NCBI GenBank assembly: GCA_045660825.1
Contig: JAZREN010000061.1
Span: forward strand, 1 to 51,852
Origin: HGM04593 sp045660825
Lineage (GTDB): Bacteria > Bacteroidota > Bacteroidia > Bacteroidales > Bacteroidaceae
DNA: 51,852 nucleotides
Direction: 5' to 3'
The notes beneath the pieces were generated by a model. It worked only from the letters and a program-made list of their open reading frames with translations. It searched no databases and was not told where the DNA came from. Positions 46,807-51,852 of the stretch are shown here, one piece after another. The position numbers and the translations under genes are program-made. Position 1 is the stretch's first letter, and every line of letters starts with the position of its first letter.

Positions 46807-47166
46807 TTAAAATTCTATGTCGATGTTCAGGTTTTCTTCCTCTTTTGGCTCAGCGGGTGTCTCCTGATATCGTGGTACATATTCGCCCTGTTCGGCAACC
46901 ACGTAGCTGATGGCTTCGTTAAGGCTCTTGGCGAATTTTGTGAAGTCCTCGCGGTAGAGGAAAATCTTGTGTTTCTCAAACGAAAGAGTAGTGTTCTCAC
47001 CCTCGCCCGAAACAAGTTTCTTGCTCTCGGTAATTGAAATGTACATCTCGTCCTTGCGGTTCTTCTTTACATCTATATAATAGATGCGTTTGCCGGCCTT
47101 TATGGCCTGTGAGAATACAATTTCCTTGTCACTCTCAATCATTCCACTCTTCTTGCTCTCTTCCAT
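46807..47166 (-). CDS. DUF3276 (PUR-alpha-like) protein
   Basis: 119 residues. Matches the Bacteroidetes DUF3276 family, which has the PUR fold that binds single-stranded nucleic acid: EIVFSQAIKAGKRIYYIDVK, then MYISITESKK and KIFLYREDFTKFAKSLNEAI. The C-terminus is acidic and disordered (EPKEEENLNIDIEF). No signal peptide. It stands alone with a weak -7 box (CATATTTG at 47263-47270) and a leader of about 90 bases. In the 301-base divergent gap 47167-47467 I see only promoter elements. Confidence 0.88.
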   Translation of the reverse strand: MEESKKSGMIESDKEIVFSQAIKAGKRIYYIDVKKNRKDEMYISITESKKLVSGEGENTTLSFEKHKIFLYREDFTKFAKSLNEAISYVVAEQGEYVPRYQETPAEPKEEENLNIDIEF

Positions 47167-47441
47167 AAATAATAGTTCAATACAGTTCTACTTGTGGTTC
47201 TGTCTTTTGTAACATCCCCGATTTCTGTTTCATTACGAACACTTTATGTCCGCGATTAACCGCAAATATGGACAAAAAAAATTAAAAGTCAATGCTTGTG
47301 GTGTTCTTTTTTTAAAAAAATGCGTGCTTTTGATGAATTTATGTAAGTTCCAATTCTGTTTTTGGTGTGATTATGATGCACATTTTGCGTCAAGTGAGAA
47401 CAAGACGTTCCGGTAAATGTATCATTTAGATATTTATTTTG

Positions 47442-47449
47442 TATCTTCG
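47442..47449 (+). promoter_or_regulatory. -7 box of the EamA transporter gene
   Basis: TATCTTCG, 18 bases before the ATG at 47468. This supports that start over the longer frame from 47417. Confidence 0.5.
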
Positions 47450-47467
47450 CGGGCAAATTATGTATGT

Positions 47468-48397
47468 ATGAGCAATGACAATATTTTAAAGCCTTCAATC
47501 TTTCAGCGCCCTGTGTGGGTGGCGCTTTTTGCACTCACCGCAGCTGTGGCATGGGGTTGGGCTTATCCGTTGATAAAGCTTGGTTTTGACGAGTTTGGGA
47601 TAACTAAGGAGATGACTGCAAGCAAGATGCTCTTTGCAGGTGTACGTTTCACGCTGTCGGGACTCATTGTGTTGGCAATCGCCCTTTCCAAAGGTCTTAG
47701 CCTGAAGGTTAACAGACCATCGGGGTGGGGGTACCTACTTGGGTATGCCTTGCTCAATACAACCATACACTATGCATTCTTCTACATAGGCCTGTCACAC
47801 AGTGCGGGGGCGCGTGCTGCCATCCTCAATTCGCTTGGCGTGTTCATGCTGGTGCTGCTGGCATGTGCATTCTTCAAGAGTGACAAGCTCACGCCTGCCA
47901 AAATTGTGGGCTGTGTCGTAGGCTTTGCCGGAATATTGGTGCTGAACATTGGCGGCGGTGCCGGTAGCGGCTTCACCTTTATGGGCGATGGAATGATAAT
48001 ACTCAATGCACTTTGTTCGGCATTCGCCGGTCTCATGACAAGGGGACTCAAACAGCGTGCCGATGTATTTGTCGCAACAGGATACAGCCTTGCAATGGGT
48101 GGTGTGATGCTGGTGTTGCCGGGCCTGTTTATGGGCGGTACTTTGCCTCACGTGACAGCAACCGGTGTTGGCATCCTGTTCCTGCTCATCTGCATATCGA
48201 CACTCGGTTTCACGCTCTACAACAAACTGCTCAGTTGTAATCCTGTAGGCAAGGTGGCCATTTTCAATTCGCTCATTCCCGTGGTCGGTGCAGTGACATC
48301 GTGCCTTTGTCTTGGCGAACCGTTCTATTGGAAATATCTTGTTGCGGCACTGCTTGCCATGACGGGAATATATATTATTAATGCAAAGAAAGGGTAG
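47468..48397 (+). CDS. EamA/DMT-family transporter
   Basis: 309 residues with ten membrane helices in two homologous halves, the drug/metabolite transporter layout. The first half begins WVALFALTAAVAWGWAYPLI and contains the EamA-like FAGVRFTLSGLIVL; the second contains LCSAFAGLMTRGL. The substrate (amino acid, sugar phosphate or other metabolite) cannot be told. Start ATG 47468 lies just after the -7 box. No partner genes. Confidence 0.9.
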   Translation: MSNDNILKPSIFQRPVWVALFALTAAVAWGWAYPLIKLGFDEFGITKEMTASKMLFAGVRFTLSGLIVLAIALSKGLSLKVNRPSGWGYLLGYALLNTTIHYAFFYIGLSHSAGARAAILNSLGVFMLVLLACAFFKSDKLTPAKIVGCVVGFAGILVLNIGGGAGSGFTFMGDGMIILNALCSAFAGLMTRGLKQRADVFVATGYSLAMGGVMLVLPGLFMGGTLPHVTATGVGILFLLICISTLGFTLYNKLLSCNPVGKVAIFNSLIPVVGAVTSCLCLGEPFYWKYLVAALLAMTGIYIINAKKG

Positions 48398-48404
48398 GTG
48401 GATT

Positions 48405-48572
48405 GACTAAAAAGGCTCTTTTGTTGTTACGCTTGTCTCCAAAATCCTCATTTACCTCAAGTAAACTGCGGTTTTGTAGCCTTCGCAGGCCTAAAAATAG
48501 CTCTTTTTATTCAATCCCCGGTGGTTAAGATGTCTAAAAAGACTCTTTTATTGTTACGCTTGTCTTAAAATT
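48405..48572. repeat. Pair of 41-bp direct repeats
   Basis: Copies at 48405-48445 and 48532-48572 share CTAAAAAGRCTCTTTTRTTG and TTACGCTTGTCT, 127 bp apart. Between them is a short stem (TTTAC…GTAAA). No gene lies in 48398-48611. Confidence 0.7.
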
Positions 48573-48583
48573 ATAATAAATCG

Positions 48584-48604
48584 GGGTTCATTTAAAGTGA
48601 ACCC
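48584..48604 (-). terminator. Terminator of the repeat-protein gene
   Basis: 7-bp stem GGGTTCA/TGAACCC plus extra A-T pairs, just past the minus-strand stop, followed on that strand by an A/T-rich stretch. Confidence 0.55.
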
Positions 48605-48611
48605 AGATTCT

Positions 48612-49064
48612 TTACATCAGCATCACTAGTATTGGAATGGGGATACTGCCTGTTATTGTATAAAGTATGTTACCGCTGTAGGTGCTGCGGCCGCGGTAGA
48701 TATGCTTGCCGCTGACGGTGTAGAGTATATTTCCGCTGTAGGTGCTGTTGCCATTGTATATATACTCGCCGTCGAAGGTACATACGATGTTTCCGCTGTA
48801 GGTGCTGTTGCCCTTGTATACGTGTTCGCCGTCAAAGGTGGAGATGATATTCCCGCTATATGTGCTGTTGCCCTTGTACACGTGTCTTCCGTCAAAGGTG
48901 TAGATGATATTTCCGCTGTAGGTGCTGTTGCCCTTGTACAGGTACTTGCCATCAAAGGTGTAGAGTATATTACCGCTGTAGGTGCTGTTGCCACGGTAGA
49001 GCCTTGATTGTGCCGCAGCAAGCAAGGGTAGCATTGTTAGCATGAAGAACAGAAGTCTTTTCAT
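48612..49064 (-). CDS. Exported protein made of six 20-residue repeats
   Basis: 150 residues. Signal peptide (MKRLLFFMLTMLPLLAAA, then QS) followed by six tandem units of exactly 20 residues, consensus (L/V/I)Y(K/R)GNSTYSGNI(L/I)YTFDG plus two, from about residue 22 to 140. The last two units are slightly degenerate. The C-terminus is hydrophobic (SIPIPILVMLM), perhaps a membrane or surface anchor. Regular Gly-Asn-Ser-Thr strands suggest a beta-solenoid or ice-binding-like stack. Related short repeats exist in 'WG'-like and MORN-like proteins, but I do not recognise this one. Confidence 0.8.
   Translation of the reverse strand: MKRLLFFMLTMLPLLAAAQSRLYRGNSTYSGNILYTFDGKYLYKGNSTYSGNIIYTFDGRHVYKGNSTYSGNIISTFDGEHVYKGNSTYSGNIVCTFDGEYIYNGNSTYSGNILYTVSGKHIYRGRSTYSGNILYTITGSIPIPILVMLM
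48645..49001 (-). repeat. Six 60-bp tandem coding repeats
   Basis: Near-identical 60-bp units; TTTCCGCTGTAGGTGCTG recurs in most (plus-strand reading). High DNA identity suggests recent expansion and possible copy-number variation. Confidence 0.9.
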
Positions 49065-49090
49065 AATCGTACAGGTAATTCCGTTTTTTG

Positions 49091-49098
49091 CAAATCTA
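49091..49098 (-). promoter_or_regulatory. -7 box of the repeat-protein gene
   Basis: Minus strand TAGATTTG, perfect, 27 bases before the ATG. It is 31 bases from the divergent glnA promoter. Confidence 0.55.
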
Positions 49099-49129
49099 AC
49101 AATAAATATTCATATTTCGCTTTTAAATC

Positions 49130-49159
49130 TTTGTCATATTGATAAAATGGATAACTTTG
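49130..49159 (+). promoter_or_regulatory. glnA promoter
   Basis: TTTG (49130-49133), 18 bases, TAACTTTG (49152-49159). A small hairpin (49171-49186) follows in the leader. Confidence 0.7.
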
Positions 49160-49220
49160 CGGTATAACAAAGTGTGCTTGCGCACTGTTGCTTTTTTAAC
49201 GGTTATCAAATTTTATTCAT

Positions 49221-50726
49221 ATGGATACTTCATTGGAAATGAGCCCTAACAGGGTTGTGGCTTTTCTTGGAAAGCCTTGTAGTGAGTTTACAAAGGCCGA
49301 CATCGTGCGTTATATAAAGGAGAACGGCATCAGGATGGTCAACTTCATGTACCCGGCTGGTGACGGAAGGCTCAAGACACTGAATTTTGTTATAAACAGT
49401 GCTGCATACCTGGACGCCATGCTCACCTGTGGCGAGCGCGTTGACGGCTCGTCGCTCTTCCCGTTCATTGAGGCAGGCAGCAGCGACCTTTATGTGCTGC
49501 CACGTTTCAGCACGGCATTCGTTGACCCGTTTGCCGAGATTCCGACATTGTCAATGCTTTGCTCATACTTTAACAAGGACGGTGAGCCGCTTGAGAGTTC
49601 GCCCGAGAATACCTTGCGCAAGGCATGCCGTGCGTTCAATGATGTGACAGGCCTGCAGTTCCAGGCTATGGGTGAACTTGAGTATTATGTAATTGCTCCC
49701 GACTGTGGAATGTACCCTGCAACCGACCAGAAGGGTTACCATGAGTCGGCACCCTATGCCAAGTTCAACGACTTCCGCACCGAGTGCATGGCATATATTG
49801 CCCAGGCCGGTGGACAGATAAAGTATGGACACTCCGAGGTCGGTAACTTTACCATCGATGACATGGTCTACGAGCAGAACGAGATTGAGTTCCTACCTGT
49901 CCCTGCCGAGGAGGCTGCCGACCAGCTTATGATTGCAAAGTGGATTATCCGCAACCTTGCTTTCAAGTATGGCTATGATGTGACTTTTGCGCCCAAAATT
50001 ACAGCAGGAAAGGCTGGTTCGGGCTTGCATGTGCACATGCGCCTTATGAACGACGGTGCCAATGTCATGCTCGACGACGAGGGAAAACTGTCGCAAAATG
50101 CGCGTCGTGCCATTGCCGGTATGATGGTGCTTGCTCCGTCTATAACTGCGTTCGGAAACACTAACCCCACATCGTATTTCCGCCTTGTTCCGCACCAGGA
50201 GGCGCCTACAAACATCTGTTGGGGCGACCGCAACCGCTCGGTGTTGGTGCGTGTGCCGCTTGGTTGGGCTGCCAAGAGCGACATGTGTCGCATTGCCAAC
50301 CCGTTGGAGGGTGCAAGCAATTACGACACATCGATGAAACAGACCGTGGAGATGCGTTCACCCGACGGCTCGGCCGACCTCTATCAGCTCATTGCCGGCC
50401 TTGCTGTAGCCTGCCGCCATGGATTTGAACTGGAGAATGCACTTGATATTGCCGAGCGAACCTATGTGAACGTGAACATCCATCAAAAGGAGAATGAGTC
50501 AAAGTTGGCTATGCTTGAGCAACTGCCCGACAGCTGTGCTGCAAGTGCCGACTGTCTGGAGCGCCAACGCGCAGTCTTTGAGCAGTACAATGTCTTCAGC
50601 CCTGCTATGATTGACGGCATAATAAAGCGCCTGCGTTCATACGATGACCGCACACTGCGAGCCGACATCGGTGACAACCGCGACGAGATGCTCAAGCTTG
50701 TGCAGCGCTATTTCCACTGCGGCTGA
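49221..50726 (+). CDS. glnA: Glutamine synthetase
   Basis: 501 residues. Joins ammonia and glutamate using ATP in nitrogen assimilation. Motifs: MYPAGDGRLKTLNF in the beta-grasp part, the catalytic-site GELEYYVIAPD, GQIKYGHSEVGNFTIDD and YEQNEIEF, then the ATP site KITAGKAGSGLHVHMRL and NRSVLVRVPL. The size and sequence fit the GSI-like group found beside GSIII in Bacteroidetes. No adenylylation-site assignment is made. A 32-base gap leads to a DUF362 lipoprotein, probably a separate function. Confidence 0.92.
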   Translation: MDTSLEMSPNRVVAFLGKPCSEFTKADIVRYIKENGIRMVNFMYPAGDGRLKTLNFVINSAAYLDAMLTCGERVDGSSLFPFIEAGSSDLYVLPRFSTAFVDPFAEIPTLSMLCSYFNKDGEPLESSPENTLRKACRAFNDVTGLQFQAMGELEYYVIAPDCGMYPATDQKGYHESAPYAKFNDFRTECMAYIAQAGGQIKYGHSEVGNFTIDDMVYEQNEIEFLPVPAEEAADQLMIAKWIIRNLAFKYGYDVTFAPKITAGKAGSGLHVHMRLMNDGANVMLDDEGKLSQNARRAIAGMMVLAPSITAFGNTNPTSYFRLVPHQEAPTNICWGDRNRSVLVRVPLGWAAKSDMCRIANPLEGASNYDTSMKQTVEMRSPDGSADLYQLIAGLAVACRHGFELENALDIAERTYVNVNIHQKENESKLAMLEQLPDSCAASADCLERQRAVFEQYNVFSPAMIDGIIKRLRSYDDRTLRADIGDNRDEMLKLVQRYFHCG

Positions 50727-50758
50727 TGAGTTTTACGTGAATGATAATTGACAAGACT

Positions 50759-51763
50759 ATGAAAAGACATTTCATTTATATTGCAGCGTTGCTGATGACA
50801 ACATCATTTGCTGCATGTGGCAATAAGGCCGTGAATAAAAACGAGGTTGCACCAGCCGCTGAGGCTGTGGCAGAAAAGCCTGTCGTCTATATGACAACAG
50901 ATATTTCGCCCGAGGGGCTTGTAAGGGTCTATGACGCGCTTGGTGTTGTCCCCACCGGCAAGGTGGCTGTGAAGATTTCCACAGGCGAGCCAGGCGGCAA
51001 CAACTTCCTGCAGCCATCGCTCATCAAGGACCTTGTGAGTAAGGTGAATGGTACAATTGTGGAGTGCAACACCGCATATACCGGTCCACGCTACGAGACC
51101 GAGAGCCACCTGAAGGTGTTCGAGGATCACGGCTTTGCTGCCATTGCTCCAATTGACCTGCTCGACGGCACAGCCGAGACAAAAATTCCTGTAAAGGATA
51201 CAACCCACATAAAGTATAACATTGTAGGTGCCAACTTGCTCAATTATGACTGGGTGGTTAACCTTGCGCACTTCAAGGGGCACGCGATGGGCGGTTTCGG
51301 CGGTGTGCTCAAGAACCAGTCAATCGGCATTGCTTCGGCAAACGGCAAGGCATATATCCACTCGGCCGGTGCCATTGAGGAGAAGGAACAGATTTGGAAA
51401 TACACAGCCGAGCAGGACAAGTTCATTGAGGCTATGGTTGCTGCCGCACAGTCGGTGCACGACTACTTTGAGGGTCGCATGATTTATATAAACGTGATGA
51501 ACAACCTCTCGGTTGATTGCGATTGCAATGCACACCCGGCCGACCCCGAAATGAAAGATGTCGGCATCCTTGCATCGCTTGACCCTGTAGCGCTCGACCA
51601 GGCATGTGTTGATCTTGTGTTCAACTATCCGTCTAGCGAGGGAGATGATGCGGCGGCTCTCATTGAGCGCATAAATTCGCGTCACGGAATCCACATCCTT
51701 GAGCACTCTGAGGCCATTGGCCTTGGCTCAAGAGAGTATGAACTACGCAGCATTGACAAGTGA
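50759..51763 (+). CDS. DUF362 lipoprotein
   Basis: 334 residues from ATG 50759. Signal sequence ends in lipobox SFAAC. The mature protein matches DUF362: KISTGEPGGNNFLQPSLIKD, then NLAHFKGHAMGGFGGVLKNQ, and DCDCNAHPADPEMKDVGI with Cys that might hold a metal or cluster, then DPVALDQACVDLV. DUF362 proteins often go with ferredoxins; function is not settled. An ATG at 50741 would add six residues before the signal peptide and is less likely. Its stop overlaps the next start (TGATG). Confidence 0.85.
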   Translation: MKRHFIYIAALLMTTSFAACGNKAVNKNEVAPAAEAVAEKPVVYMTTDISPEGLVRVYDALGVVPTGKVAVKISTGEPGGNNFLQPSLIKDLVSKVNGTIVECNTAYTGPRYETESHLKVFEDHGFAAIAPIDLLDGTAETKIPVKDTTHIKYNIVGANLLNYDWVVNLAHFKGHAMGGFGGVLKNQSIGIASANGKAYIHSAGAIEEKEQIWKYTAEQDKFIEAMVAAAQSVHDYFEGRMIYINVMNNLSVDCDCNAHPADPEMKDVGILASLDPVALDQACVDLVFNYPSSEGDDAAALIERINSRHGIHILEHSEAIGLGSREYELRSIDK

Positions 51764-51852
51764 TGCAACGCCTTGTCAATACACTGCTGTTACTGATAGC
51801 CTTTGTCTGCGCCCCGGCGCAGACAAAGTGCGTTGATGAGGCCAGTGTACGT
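51763..51852 (+). CDS. Start of an exported protein, cut by the window end
   Basis: Thirty codons from ATG 51763, coupled to the DUF362 gene by a TGATG overlap. A signal peptide (MQRLVNTLLLLIAFVCAPAQ) is followed by TKCVDEASVR. The family cannot be read from this much. A perfect 13-bp inverted repeat lies over the cleavage-site codons. Confidence 0.65.
   Translation, partial: MQRLVNTLLLLIAFVCAPAQTKCVDEASVR
51801..51828. repeat. Perfect inverted repeat in the signal-peptide codons
   Basis: 13-bp arms (51801-51813 and 51816-51828) with a CC loop, GC-rich. Confidence 0.9.

Noticed and set aside
48645..49001. Possible CRISPR array from 60-bp repeats
   Set aside because: Units are contiguous with no spacers, and they are in frame within an exported protein.

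Overview
The window reads as a chromosomal segment of a Bacteroidales bacterium (phylum Bacteroidota). The signs are Bacteroidota-type promoters (-7 TAnnTTTG, often with a TTTG -33 box 18-20 bases upstream), AT-rich leaders with few Shine-Dalgarno sites, and families typical of this order: DUF5063, DUF4230, DUF2027-Smr, DUF3276, Wzi, DUF4847-like, BspA-type LRR and a T9SS-like sorting domain. The gene order ftsE-lysC-lysA and ftsK-lolA-like-trxB also fits. I see no rRNA, tRNA, CRISPR array, prophage or intact insertion sequence. The genus cannot be fixed from this sequence alone.

Layout. 1-2.6 kb (minus): an RNA-related operon of DUF5063, a DEDD exonuclease and an RlmI-like methyltransferase, whose 3' end is duplicated. 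2.7-11.7 kb (plus): ftsK, lolA-like, trxB, then rplU-rpmA, serS and a fused FNR/GltA-type oxidoreductase. 11.8-15.3 kb: a lytic transglycosylase and udk (minus), then a divergent pair of a HTH-like protein and a membrane Ser/Thr kinase. 15.4-15.9 kb: a long non-coding interval with a strong 6S-like RNA candidate.

15.9-27.4 kb (plus) is the accessory region and the most interesting part. It holds two DUF4230 proteins, an inner-membrane-anchored OmpA-domain protein, two TerB-like proteins, a PspC protein, tiny lysine/arginine-rich proteins, and four members of an unnamed two-lobed domain family. Two of those four are identical at protein level, and one carries a histone-H1-like tail. A small membrane protein, pyroglutamyl peptidase, a decayed DUF7477-like gene, and a voltage-gated-like ion channel coupled to an M20/M28 peptidase follow. 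Fossil gene ends and duplicated leaders show it was rearranged repeatedly. I suggest an envelope- or nucleoid-stress module, but that is inference.

27.4-37.3 kb: fructose-bisphosphate aldolase, a candidate unannotated RNA with consensus promoter and terminator, two small exported Cys-rich proteins flanking a deleted IS4-type element, a long-form QueA, an LRR protein, a lipoprotein, DUF2027-Smr, pepT, purN and a membrane LytTR regulator. 37.5-41.4 kb: ftsE, lysC, lysA and a GH25 lysozyme, linking divisome, lysine/diaminopimelate supply and wall turnover. 41.5-47.2 kb (minus): lolC-like, DUF4847-like lipoprotein, Wzi, hslR, pth, rplY, a truncated sorting-domain fragment and DUF3276. 47.4-51.9 kb: an EamA transporter, a 20-residue-repeat exported protein, glutamine synthetase, a DUF362 lipoprotein and the start of another exported protein.
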